Source of the DNA: an uncultured Rhodospirillaceae bacterium
GTDB taxonomy: Bacteria; Pseudomonadota; Alphaproteobacteria; Rhodospirillales; UBA2165
Direction of reading: 5' to 3'
Length of the DNA stretch: 16,070 nucleotides
Assembly (NCBI GenBank): GCA_913041095.1
Contig: CAJWIB010000020.1
Coordinates: 1 to 16,070 of the forward strand
Shown here: piece by piece, positions 7,462-15,221 of the stretch
Numbering within the stretch: the first letter of the stretch is position 1
Layout: each line of letters opens with the position of its first letter
The notes under the pieces: generated by a model
The model's database searches: none
The model's input: the letters and a program-made list of their open reading frames with translations, nothing else
What the model was told of the DNA's origin: nothing
Translations under genes and position numbers: made by a program

Positions 7462-7877
7462 CCGTCGCAAACAACAGCAAAGTAAAAATCCTGGTCGGTA
7501 AGCCGGGCTTAGATGGCCATGACGTCGGCGCTAAAGTTGTCGTTCGTGCACTGATGGATGCGGGTTTTGAAGTAATTTACACGGGCTTAAGAAAGACGCC
7601 GAGTGAAATCGCCCAACAAGCCTTGGATGAAAAGGTAGATGTTATCGGCCTCTCAAGTCTTGCGGGTTCCCATCTGCCCTATTGCAAAAAACTAAAAGGC
7701 TTGATTGATCAATATGGGCTCAAGGAAAAGCTCTGGCTGATCGGTGGCTGTGTGCCGAAAAAAGATCATGCCGAGCTCAAGAAAATCGGGCTCGACGGCA
7801 TTTTCCCGAACGGCAGCAAGCTTGAAGATATTATCGTATATATCGAGAAATATGCCAAAATGAAGGAGGATGCGTGA
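7458..7877 (+). CDS. Adenosylcobalamin-binding small subunit of an acyl-CoA mutase
   Basis: A 139-residue stand-alone B12-binding domain matching the C-terminal domain of methylmalonyl-CoA mutase. The cobalamin signature D19-G-H21-D-V-G24 supplies the His ligand to cobalt; VIGLSSLAGSH and LIGGCVPKKD correspond to the SxL and GG parts that hold the nucleotide tail. It should pair with the catalytic subunit encoded immediately downstream, as in archaeal methylmalonyl-CoA, isobutyryl-CoA (IcmAB) and 2-hydroxyisobutyryl-CoA (HcmAB) mutases. A good AAGGAG lies about 9 bases before the ATG. Its 5' end overlaps the acyl-CoA dehydrogenase gene by 4 bases, and its stop overlaps the mutase start, so the two subunits are translationally coupled. 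Confidence 0.95.
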   Translation: MTVANNSKVKILVGKPGLDGHDVGAKVVVRALMDAGFEVIYTGLRKTPSEIAQQALDEKVDVIGLSSLAGSHLPYCKKLKGLIDQYGLKEKLWLIGGCVPKKDHAELKKIGLDGIFPNGSKLEDIIVYIEKYAKMKEDA

Positions 7878-9487
7878 TGGATGGTTCATCGAGTGATCTG
7901 AAAGAAGTCGTCAACGAATCCGGCATTGAAATTAGGCCGCTTTACGGGCCTGAAGACGTTGAAGAATCAGGAGGTATTGAGTTTATCGGTGATCCGGGCA
8001 GCTATCCGTTTACCCGTGGTATCCATAAGGAGATGTACCGCAAGCGGCCCTGGACTATGCGCCAATATGCTGGTTTTGGTAATCCGGTCGACACCAATAA
8101 GCGTTTTAAATATTTGATTGAGAACGGCCAGACCGGCCTCAATGTAGCATTTGATCTAGCGACCCAGACCGGTCTCGATTCAGATAATGTGCTGGCCGAA
8201 GGCGAAGTGGGCCGGGTCGGCATGGCGATCGACAGTCTGCGCGATATGGAAATTGCTTTTGACGGCATTGATCTCGAGAAAATCACGGTCTCACTGACGA
8301 TTAATGGTTCGGCAGCGATATTGATCGGCATGTATCTCGCCATGGCTGAAAAGAAGGGCTACGACGTTTCTAAGCTGCGCGGCACCGCACAAAATGATAT
8401 TCTCAAGGAATTTGTTGGCCGCGGCACCTGGATTTTCCCGGTGGAACCATCGATCAAACTGGTCGGTGATACGATCGAGTACTGTGCTCACAATGCGCCA
8501 AAATACAGCCCAGTCAGCGTCTGTGGATATCACATTCGCGAATCCGGTTGTAACCCGGCGGAAGAAATAGCTTACGCATTTTGCATTGCCAAGGCCTATG
8601 CCGATGAAGTGAAGGCCCGCGGTCTCGATATTGATGAGTTTGCCGGCAGGCTCTCTTACAATCTCAATATTTTTGGTAATTTATTTGAGCAAGTGGCTAA
8701 ATTCCGGGCCGGTCGTGGGCTTTGGGCGAAAATTATCAAGGAAGAATATGACGCCAAAGATCCGCGCTCAATGTGGCTGCGCATGATCGCCGGTGGTGGT
8801 GGCGGCGGCCTGACATTTGAGCAGCCGGAAGTAAATATTGTCCGCGGCGCTTATTACGCCTTGATCAGTGCGCTTTCCGGTACCCAGACCATGGCGCTTT
8901 GCTCTTATGACGAAGCCTACACCATCCCAACCGAATATTCGGCACGCATCTCGCTCCGCACTATGCAGTTGCTAATGGAGGAAACCGGATTGTGCGATAC
9001 GGTCGATCCGATGGCAGGCTCTTATTATATGGAAACCCTGACCAATCAAATGCGGGACAAAATGGAAGAAATCATGACCGATGTAGATGTCCAGGGCGGC
9101 GTCGTCGAAATGATCAAGAAGGGTGAGTTGCAGGCCAAAGTATCAGGTCAGGCTTATCAAATGCAAAAAGACATCGATTCCGGGGCCTTCCCGAAAGTCG
9201 GCGTCAATTGCTACCGCGTTGAGGAGGAAGAGGAACACGAAGTCGAGTTCCATCCATACAACACCAAAGATGCTGAACTGCAAATCGAAAGCCTAAAAGA
9301 AATTAGAGCATCGCGTGATCAGGTAGCCGTTGATAAATGCTTGGCGCAATTAAAAGCCGATGCTGAGGCAGGAAAAAATGTCATGCCGGCGATTGTCGAA
9401 GCGGTAAAAGCCTATGTGACGGTTGGTGAAATGACCGACACCATGGTCGAAATTTATGGCCGTTACGAGGAACCCATTGTTTTTTAA
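7877..9487 (+). CDS. Methylmalonyl-CoA-mutase-family catalytic (large) subunit
   Basis: A 536-residue TIM-barrel catalytic subunit without its own B12 domain, the right size for a split mutase. Numbering from ATG 7877, key residues line up with Propionibacterium MutB (numbers from memory) at a constant offset of 25: Y64 (Tyr89, in RQYAGFG), Q172 (Gln197, in TAQND), R182 (Arg207), Y218 and H219 (Tyr243/His244, in GYH). Tyr89 and Arg207 contact the free carboxylate of methylmalonyl-CoA; isobutyryl-CoA mutase has Phe/Gln there, and the hydroxyisobutyryl enzyme has Ile at 89. The substrate thus probably carries a free carboxylate. Local context differs from standard mutases (VGRGTW, YHIRESG). I chose ATG 7877 over GTG 7874 because AGGAGG at 7864-7869 is 7 bases from the former and only 4 from the latter. 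No MeaB-type chaperone gene is in the window. Confidence 0.93.
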   Translation: MDGSSSDLKEVVNESGIEIRPLYGPEDVEESGGIEFIGDPGSYPFTRGIHKEMYRKRPWTMRQYAGFGNPVDTNKRFKYLIENGQTGLNVAFDLATQTGLDSDNVLAEGEVGRVGMAIDSLRDMEIAFDGIDLEKITVSLTINGSAAILIGMYLAMAEKKGYDVSKLRGTAQNDILKEFVGRGTWIFPVEPSIKLVGDTIEYCAHNAPKYSPVSVCGYHIRESGCNPAEEIAYAFCIAKAYADEVKARGLDIDEFAGRLSYNLNIFGNLFEQVAKFRAGRGLWAKIIKEEYDAKDPRSMWLRMIAGGGGGGLTFEQPEVNIVRGAYYALISALSGTQTMALCSYDEAYTIPTEYSARISLRTMQLLMEETGLCDTVDPMAGSYYMETLTNQMRDKMEEIMTDVDVQGGVVEMIKKGELQAKVSGQAYQMQKDIDSGAFPKVGVNCYRVEEEEEHEVEFHPYNTKDAELQIESLKEIRASRDQVAVDKCLAQLKADAEAGKNVMPAIVEAVKAYVTVGEMTDTMVEIYGRYEEPIVF

Positions 9488-9511
9488 AGCGAGGGATTAA
9501 AGGAAGTATAG

Positions 9512-10360
9512 ATGAGTATTATCGAAAATTATCTTGCGCCCAGTAGCATCGACGACGCGGCGGCGGCCTTAGCGGCGGGTCCGGCGACGATTGTCGCCGG
9601 TGGCACCGATCTAATGCTGCAAACCGGTTCGGGCCAAAAAGCCTACGCACCAACTCTGCTAAACATCCAGAAAATCACTAAAATGCGCGGCGTCTCACAA
9701 GATGGCAATACCATTCGTATCGGTGCATTAACGACGATTACGGATTTACTGACCGACCCGATTATTGCCGAACACTTGCCGGTTTTGGCGACTATGGCGG
9801 ACAAGTTCGCTAGTGATCAAATCCGTAACGCTGGTACCGTCGGCGGCAATGTCTGCAACGCGTCTCCAGCCGGTGACAGCTTGGTGCCCCTGCTGATGTA
9901 TAAAGCGGAGGCGGTATTGGTGGCTACCAATGATTTTCGCAAGGTGCCACTCGCCGAATTTTTTACCGGCCCCGGGGAAACCGTCCGCCAGGAAAATGAA
10001 TTGCTGGTCGGTGTTGATATCCCCGTGCCGCCCGCTGGTTTTAGAGGTGGGTTCGGCAAATTTGGCCCACGCCCGGCACTCGAGATTGCGATGGCATCGG
10101 TCAGTGTCGGCGGTGTGGTCAAGGACGGCGCTATCTCAGACGTCCGGGTTGCTTTTGGTGCGGTGGCGCCAACGCCGATCCGCTCAGCCGAAACCGAAGC
10201 GGCTCTTGAAGACAAAAAGTTAAACAAAAAAACCATTAGCGCGGCCGGTGAGATCGCCAGCAGTTCTGTGAACCCAATCACCGATGTTCGGGCAACTGAT
10301 TGGTACCGGCGGCATTTGATCCGCGTTATGACCGAGGAGATTTTGAACAATGTCAACTAA
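9512..10360 (+). CDS. Molybdenum hydroxylase FAD-binding (medium) subunit, CoxM/XDH type
   Basis: A 282-residue FAD subunit of the xanthine dehydrogenase / CO dehydrogenase family. Both FAD-binding motifs are present: V28-A-G-G-T-D-L-M35 and T109-V-G-G-N-V-C-N-A-S-P-A-G-D122, followed by the CO_deh_flav_C-like tail. It passes electrons from the 2Fe-2S subunit to the final acceptor. Only one cysteine lies in the second motif and there is no extra Cys-rich loop, so it lacks the additional 4Fe-4S cluster of 4-hydroxybenzoyl-CoA reductase HcrB; it therefore belongs with oxidative hydroxylases. AAAGGA lies about 8 bases before the ATG. It starts 24 bases after the mutase gene and overlaps the 2Fe-2S subunit by 11 bases. 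Confidence 0.93.
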   Translation: MSIIENYLAPSSIDDAAAALAAGPATIVAGGTDLMLQTGSGQKAYAPTLLNIQKITKMRGVSQDGNTIRIGALTTITDLLTDPIIAEHLPVLATMADKFASDQIRNAGTVGGNVCNASPAGDSLVPLLMYKAEAVLVATNDFRKVPLAEFFTGPGETVRQENELLVGVDIPVPPAGFRGGFGKFGPRPALEIAMASVSVGGVVKDGAISDVRVAFGAVAPTPIRSAETEAALEDKKLNKKTISAAGEIASSSVNPITDVRATDWYRRHLIRVMTEEILNNVN

Positions 10361-10817
10361 AGTTGATATTACCTTTACCGTCAATGGCGCGGTGAAACAG
10401 GTCAGCGTGCCGGCTCATATGTCGGCGCTTGATATGCTGCGCAATCAGTTTGATTTGAAAGGCGCCAAAGAGGCCTGCGGTGAAGGCGAATGCGGTGCGT
10501 GCACGGTTATCGTTGATGAAGCATCCGTTTGCTCGTGCTTGATGTATGCCGCTGATTGCGATGGCCGCACCATTAAAACCATAGAAGGTGTTCAAACCGA
10601 TGACGGGCTAGACCCCATCCAGCAGGCCTTTGTCGATCAGGGTGCGGTCCAATGCGGCTATTGTACACCTGGCATGGTAATGCAGGCCAAGCATGTATTG
10701 GCTAAAAATCCTAATCCAACGGAGGGGGAAATCCAGCGTGGCTTAGAAGGCAATGTTTGCCGTTGTACCGGTTACCGCAAAATATTTGATGCGGTCGCCG
10801 AAGCCGCGCGCAGTTAA
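10350..10817 (+). CDS. Molybdenum hydroxylase 2Fe-2S (small) subunit, CoxS/XDH type
   Basis: A 155-residue iron-sulfur subunit with all eight cluster cysteines. The plant-ferredoxin-like cluster is held by C43, C48, C51 and C63 (CGEGECGACTV, then CSC); the second cluster in the helical domain is held by C102, C105, C137 and C139 (QCGYCTPGM and NVCRCTGY). Length is normal. It relays electrons from the molybdenum centre to FAD. The start lies inside the medium-subunit gene (11-base overlap) behind a GAGGAG at about 10334, consistent with coupled translation and a fixed subunit ratio. The order medium-small-large is the cox order. Confidence 0.96.
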   Translation: MSTKVDITFTVNGAVKQVSVPAHMSALDMLRNQFDLKGAKEACGEGECGACTVIVDEASVCSCLMYAADCDGRTIKTIEGVQTDDGLDPIQQAFVDQGAVQCGYCTPGMVMQAKHVLAKNPNPTEGEIQRGLEGNVCRCTGYRKIFDAVAEAARS

Positions 10818-10830
10818 TCGGAGAGATTAG

Positions 10831-13149
10831 ATGGATCAGATCGTCGAAAAACCTGAAACCCTTATTGGCAAATCTATTCCCAAGCCGGATGCACCGGATA
10901 AAGTCGTCGGCAAAACCACCTATATCAACGATATGGTATTGCCGCGTATGCTGGTTGCCAAAATTAAGCGAACCGACCGGGTGCATGCCAAAATTTTGAG
11001 TGTTGATATCAGCGAAGCCGAGAAAGTGCCTGGCATTGTTGCCATTGCTACTGCAGAGAATTCACCGAAAGGCCTGATTGGTGTCTTGAAGGATAACCCA
11101 CCGCTCAAAGGTGATAAAGTGCGTTGTATTCGTGATGAAATTGCCGGTGTTGCTGGTGAAACTGAAGAAGCGGTTGATGAGGCGCTTAAACTTATCAAAG
11201 TCGAGTATGAAGATCTGCCACCTGTGTTTGATCCGGAAGAGGCGCTCAAAGATGATGCGCCGCAACTGCATGATGACAAACCGGGTAATCTCAGTCTGAC
11301 TTACGATTTTGATCACGGTGATATCAAACAGGCGGAGAAAGACTCCGATATCGTGATGGAAGAAAAATATGAGCTCCATTACGTCACCCACACCTGTATG
11401 GGACCCGGCTGCGTCATCGCCGATTTCGACACCCACGGCAAGCTGACGATCTATACCCAGACCCAGTATCCCTATAACTACAAAATGGATTTAGCGCCGG
11501 CTTTGGATATTCCGGCTGGTGATATTCGGGTTATTCAGCCGCCGGTTGGCGGGGCCTTTGGCTCTAAACTGGATGTCTATCCGTTTGAGCCGATCGCGGT
11601 TTATCTGGCGAAAAAAGCCCGGCGTCCGGTAAAGTTGTTTTTCTCCCGTGAGGAAGAATTTATTGCCTCGCCGACACGTCAGCCTGCCCGCGTTTATATC
11701 AAGCAGGGTGCCAAGAAAGACGGCACCATCACTTTCCGCGACGTCAATGTGTATTTGAACAATGGCGGTTACACCTCGTGGGGCGCCACTATTCCGGCGG
11801 TGATGATGCGGACAATGACCGGTCATTACCGGATTCCAAACGTTGAGTTTCACTCAAAAGCTGTCTACACAAATAACCCGTTTGCCGGTTCATTCAGGGG
11901 CTATGGCAATGTCCAGGCGACCTATGTGACGGCAACGCTGATGGATAAGATGGCCGAAAATTTGGGCATGAACCCAATCGAATTCCGCCTTAAAAACGCC
12001 CAAAAACCGGGCGAACGGACACCGCAAAACAGTCTACTTAAAAACGCAGCCTTGGCAGACTGCATTAAAATCGGAGCTGAAAAAACTGATTTTCTCACCA
12101 AGCATGCTGAAAATACGGCGGCGCGTGAAAACCCAGCCCGCATTCGGAAAGGTATCGGCATTGCGACCTCGATCCACAATGCGGGTGGCGCTAAAATTCA
12201 TAAAAGTGATGGCTGCGGCACGATCCTGACGATGGATGATTATGGCCGGGCAACTGTGATTACCGGCGCGTCTGAAATTGGTCAGGGCATTGATGCGGTG
12301 ATCACTCAGCTTGTCAGTGAAGAACTCGGTATTCCAACTTCCGATGTCATAATTGCCAATAATGATTCAGCCATCGGTCCTTGGGATGTCGGCGTGCACG
12401 CCAGCCGGACAACCTTTATTGCCGGTAATGCTGCTCGTAATGCAGCGGTGAAAGCGAAAGCGCAAATCCTTGCCTCCGCCGCCCGTCAATCCAATGTCAG
12501 CGCCGATAAGTTGGACCTGCGTGGTGGCCATGTTGTGCAAAAAGATAATGGCGTTTCCGTAACTAAACTTGACCGCTTACTGCGGGCGATGCATTTCGCT
12601 GGTGAAGATGCTGAGTTGGTAATGGTTTCGGAATATTACGAGCCGCCAAGCGAGCTCGAAGACAAATCCCATGTTGGAGATATATCGGCGGCCTATGCGC
12701 ATGGTGCATACATCACCGAACTTGAAGTCGACACCCTGACCGGCGGCGTCAAGCTGCACAAAATGACCTGTGTTCAAGATGTCGGCAAAGTTATCAATAA
12801 ACTTGGCATCGAAGGTCAGATGGAAGGCGGTATCGCGCAAGGTATCGGTTACGGTTTGTCGGAAGAGCTGATTATTGAAGAAGGCATTGTTAAAAACCCC
12901 AATTTCCGTGATTACAAAGTCGTCACTGCACCGGAAATGCCGGAAATCGAATGTCATTTTATCGAAGATGATGAAGAGACCGGCCCGTACGGTGCCAAAG
13001 GAATTTCTGAGTTGCCAGCGATTATTCCAGGGGCCTCAATTGCCAATGCAATATATAACGCTATCGGCGTGCGGTTCGACAATCCGCCGATCACGCCGGA
13101 AAAAATTGTCCGTGCTCTCCATGGCGACAAAATGGAGGCTGCCGAGTGA
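10831..13149 (+). CDS. Molybdopterin-binding (large) subunit of an XDH-family hydroxylase
   Basis: A 772-residue catalytic subunit. Residues about 10-130 form the aldehyde-oxidase/XDH alpha-beta hammerhead domain (GKSIPKPDAPDKVVGKTTY). Molybdopterin-cytosine-dinucleotide motifs follow: G240-G-A-F-G-S-K246, G353-S-F-R-G-Y-G-N360 and E482-I-G-Q-G-I-D488. The active-site Glu is E727 in G721-A-K-G-I-S-E. The loop reads AGSFRGYGN rather than the AYxCSFR of form I CO dehydrogenase, so it is not a CO dehydrogenase. The family hydroxylates carbon next to a ring nitrogen or carbonyl, including heteroaromatic CoA esters, with water as oxygen source. A CoA-ester substrate is likely from the neighbours but not shown. 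Thirteen bases separate it from the small subunit. Its stop overlaps the CoA-transferase GTG start. Confidence 0.94.
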   Translation: MDQIVEKPETLIGKSIPKPDAPDKVVGKTTYINDMVLPRMLVAKIKRTDRVHAKILSVDISEAEKVPGIVAIATAENSPKGLIGVLKDNPPLKGDKVRCIRDEIAGVAGETEEAVDEALKLIKVEYEDLPPVFDPEEALKDDAPQLHDDKPGNLSLTYDFDHGDIKQAEKDSDIVMEEKYELHYVTHTCMGPGCVIADFDTHGKLTIYTQTQYPYNYKMDLAPALDIPAGDIRVIQPPVGGAFGSKLDVYPFEPIAVYLAKKARRPVKLFFSREEEFIASPTRQPARVYIKQGAKKDGTITFRDVNVYLNNGGYTSWGATIPAVMMRTMTGHYRIPNVEFHSKAVYTNNPFAGSFRGYGNVQATYVTATLMDKMAENLGMNPIEFRLKNAQKPGERTPQNSLLKNAALADCIKIGAEKTDFLTKHAENTAARENPARIRKGIGIATSIHNAGGAKIHKSDGCGTILTMDDYGRATVITGASEIGQGIDAVITQLVSEELGIPTSDVIIANNDSAIGPWDVGVHASRTTFIAGNAARNAAVKAKAQILASAARQSNVSADKLDLRGGHVVQKDNGVSVTKLDRLLRAMHFAGEDAELVMVSEYYEPPSELEDKSHVGDISAAYAHGAYITELEVDTLTGGVKLHKMTCVQDVGKVINKLGIEGQMEGGIAQGIGYGLSEELIIEEGIVKNPNFRDYKVVTAPEMPEIECHFIEDDEETGPYGAKGISELPAIIPGASIANAIYNAIGVRFDNPPITPEKIVRALHGDKMEAAE

Positions 13150-14339
13150 AACCTCGCACCGTCCTTTCCATGGAGCAGGCGTTATCCATGCCATCGGCGA
13201 CCTTGCGCTTTGCCCAGCTTGGCTGGCGGGTAATCCGGGTCGAGGCGGTAACATCCGGCCGTGGCAATCCTGGTGATCCCAATCGCTATATCGGCAGTAA
13301 AGTTGCCGATGAAGACCGGTATTCCTATTTTATTGCGCCCAATGTCGGCAAGGAAGCGATTGCGCTTAATCTTAAAGAGCAGGCTGGTCAGGACGCACTC
13401 AAGCGCATCATCACCGAACTCGATGTTGATATTTTTTGCTGCAACACCGTGCCGAGCCGCTACGAAAGTCTCGGCATTGATTATGAAACACTATCTGCCG
13501 TTAAACCGGATTTGATCTGGGCGGGGATTTCAGCGCTGGGCCCTGCGTTTCCGGATGTGCCCGGCTATGATCCGGTGATCCAGGCTTTAGCCGGCTATAT
13601 GGAGCTGACTGGTGATGTCGACGGTGATCCGACCTTGTCAGGCATTCCGCTGGTCGATCTCAAAGCTGGTGATGAAGTCTATGCCGGTGTCTGTCTCGCC
13701 TTGGCCGAACAGGCTGAATCCGGTAAAGGTAAGCGGATTGATGTGTCGATGTTTCAAGCCGCCGCCTCCTGGCTGATCACGACTTTGCCGTTGGTTGATT
13801 TTGGCTGCGATTATTCCGAGATCACGCGCTCTGGAAATGAACATCGCAAATTCATTCCGACCAATGCCTACAAAACCAAGGACGGCTTTATTTTCATGGC
13901 GCAAGGTAGTGACGTGCAATGGCAGCGTTTTATCGCCATTCCCAAATTTGCTTCGCTGGAAAGCGAACAACGCCTTACGAATAACAGCCGGTTGGAAGGT
14001 CGCGAGCAGTTGCAGCGCGATATCAGCGACATCATGGCCGATTTTGAAACTTCCGAACTGGCGGCTGATTTGCGCGGTGCAACAATTCCTTGCGCTCCAA
14101 TCTCGACCATTCCGGAAGTGATTGAGCGCAAAGAACTTGACGGCAAACTGACGACGACAACAGCGCTCGATGGCCAAACCATCCGTATGCAGCCGATGGC
14201 GGTCGATCTTTCAAACGGTCATTCAAATTTGAATTTCCCGCCAAAATATGGCGAACAAACTGAAGCGATCCTGTCTGAGGCCGGTTTTTCGGCAGCGGAT
14301 TTGGAAGGTTTAAAAGGGGACAACATTATTCCAGCTTGA
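13146..14339 (+). CDS. Family III (CaiB/BaiF) CoA transferase
   Basis: A 397-residue CoA transferase of normal family length. The Rossmann-like N-terminus contains RFAQLGWRVIRVEA, then NVGKEAIALNL, and the segment PTLSGIPLVDLKAGDEVYAG aligns without gaps to the catalytic region of formyl-CoA transferase, placing the nucleophilic Asp at D171. The family swaps CoA between carboxylic acids through enzyme-bound anhydride and thioester intermediates; here it could activate the pathway's entry acid. The N-terminus (VLSMEQALSMPSATLRFAQLG) departs from the common 'VLDLxRVLAGPxxxxxLADLG', marking a divergent branch. It starts with GTG at 13146 inside the previous gene's stop (GTGA), so translation is coupled. 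Confidence 0.93.
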   Translation: MKPRTVLSMEQALSMPSATLRFAQLGWRVIRVEAVTSGRGNPGDPNRYIGSKVADEDRYSYFIAPNVGKEAIALNLKEQAGQDALKRIITELDVDIFCCNTVPSRYESLGIDYETLSAVKPDLIWAGISALGPAFPDVPGYDPVIQALAGYMELTGDVDGDPTLSGIPLVDLKAGDEVYAGVCLALAEQAESGKGKRIDVSMFQAAASWLITTLPLVDFGCDYSEITRSGNEHRKFIPTNAYKTKDGFIFMAQGSDVQWQRFIAIPKFASLESEQRLTNNSRLEGREQLQRDISDIMADFETSELAADLRGATIPCAPISTIPEVIERKELDGKLTTTTALDGQTIRMQPMAVDLSNGHSNLNFPPKYGEQTEAILSEAGFSAADLEGLKGDNIIPA

Positions 14340-14369
14340 GCTGATTTATCAGATAAAAGGAAAATATGC

Positions 14370-15200
14370 ATGAGTAATAAATTGGAAAACAAAGTAGCCC
14401 TTGTGACCGGTGCTGGTCGCGGCATTGGCCAGGCCATTGCTACTAAATTAGCAAGCGAGAGTGCCAATCTTGTTATTAATGATCTGACCGAAGAGCCGGC
14501 GCTTGAAACAAAAAAAATTGTCGAAAATATGGGCCGTGAGTGCGAGATCGTTGTCGGTGATGTAACCGCAGAAGATTTTGGCGACCGTTTCTCCAAAACG
14601 GCCGTTGATCGATTTAATGCGATTGATATCATCGTCAATAATGCGGGCTATCCCTGGGACGGCGTCATCCAGAAATACACCGACGAGCAATTCCAGGCGA
14701 TGATGGAAGTCCATGTAACCGCGCCCTTTAGAATATTACGCAGTGCTTCTGAGTTTATGCGCCAAGCCGCCAAAGATGAGAAAGCAGCTGGTGAAGTTGT
14801 TCACCGCAAAGTCGTCAATATTTCCTCTTTTGCCGGTCTTTACGGTAATGCCGGTCAGATCGGTTATGCTTCGGCAAAATCTGCCTTGGTCGGTATGACC
14901 CGGACCCTCGCCAAGGAATGGGGCCGCTATAACATCAATGTTAATTGTGTTGCGTTTGGCTATATCCAGACCCGCATGACCAAAGATTTGGGTGATGCCG
15001 ATGCGGTGGCGCAAGTTGGTGATCGGAAAATTACCATGGGTGTGCATCCGGATATGACCAAAGCGCTGGTGCAAATGATTCCGCTGGGCCGGGGTGGCAC
15101 ACCTCAAGAAGCCGCCGATGCAGTCTATCTGATGTGTGCGCCAGAATCTAATTACATCAGTGGCCAAATTGTCTTAGCTGCGGGTGGCCTTATTATCTAA
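14370..15200 (+). CDS. Short-chain dehydrogenase/reductase (SDR)
   Basis: A 276-residue classical SDR. The Rossmann glycine motif is TGAGRGIG near residues 14-21; NNAG lies near residue 90; the catalytic set is S153, Y166 and K170 (YASAK), with the usual 13-residue Ser-Tyr spacing. An acidic residue after the second strand (INDL) suggests NAD rather than NADP. It resembles FabG-like or 3-hydroxyacyl-CoA dehydrogenases, and by context would oxidise the (R)-3-hydroxyacyl-CoA made by the MaoC pair; MaoC products are R, which many SDRs accept. It starts 30 bases after the CoA transferase behind AAAAGG. The exact substrate is not determinable. Confidence 0.93.
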   Translation: MSNKLENKVALVTGAGRGIGQAIATKLASESANLVINDLTEEPALETKKIVENMGRECEIVVGDVTAEDFGDRFSKTAVDRFNAIDIIVNNAGYPWDGVIQKYTDEQFQAMMEVHVTAPFRILRSASEFMRQAAKDEKAAGEVVHRKVVNISSFAGLYGNAGQIGYASAKSALVGMTRTLAKEWGRYNINVNCVAFGYIQTRMTKDLGDADAVAQVGDRKITMGVHPDMTKALVQMIPLGRGGTPQEAADAVYLMCAPESNYISGQIVLAAGGLII

Positions 15201-15221
15201 CCCAGAGATCGCCGACGTAAA

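Noticed and set aside
7458..9487. 2-Hydroxyisobutyryl-CoA or isobutyryl-CoA mutase
   Set aside because: The split subunits fit, but the residues at the Tyr89 and Arg207 positions are Tyr and Arg, not the Ile or Phe/Gln expected for those enzymes.
9817..10356. A 179-codon open frame on the minus strand opposite the FAD subunit gene
   Set aside because: It lies wholly inside a gene with clear FAD motifs, has a low-complexity Ser/Ala/Thr-rich translation and no recognisable domain. It is a shadow of the real reading frame, like the other antisense frames at 4037-4492, 13638-14177 and 14736-15167.
9512..13149. Aerobic CO dehydrogenase (coxMSL)
   Set aside because: Gene order matches, but the large subunit has AGSFRGYGN instead of the AYxCSFR active-site loop required for form I CO dehydrogenase.
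14341..14352. CTGAT-TT-ATCAG inverted repeat between the CoA transferase and SDR genes, as a terminator
   Set aside because: The stem is only 5 bases, AT-rich, with a 2-base loop and no following T-run; it would not stop transcription.
14366..14377. A three-codon open frame (ATG CAT GAG TAA) overlapping the SDR start
   Set aside because: It is too short to be meaningful, and the out-of-frame ATG at 14366 arises by chance next to the true start at 14370.
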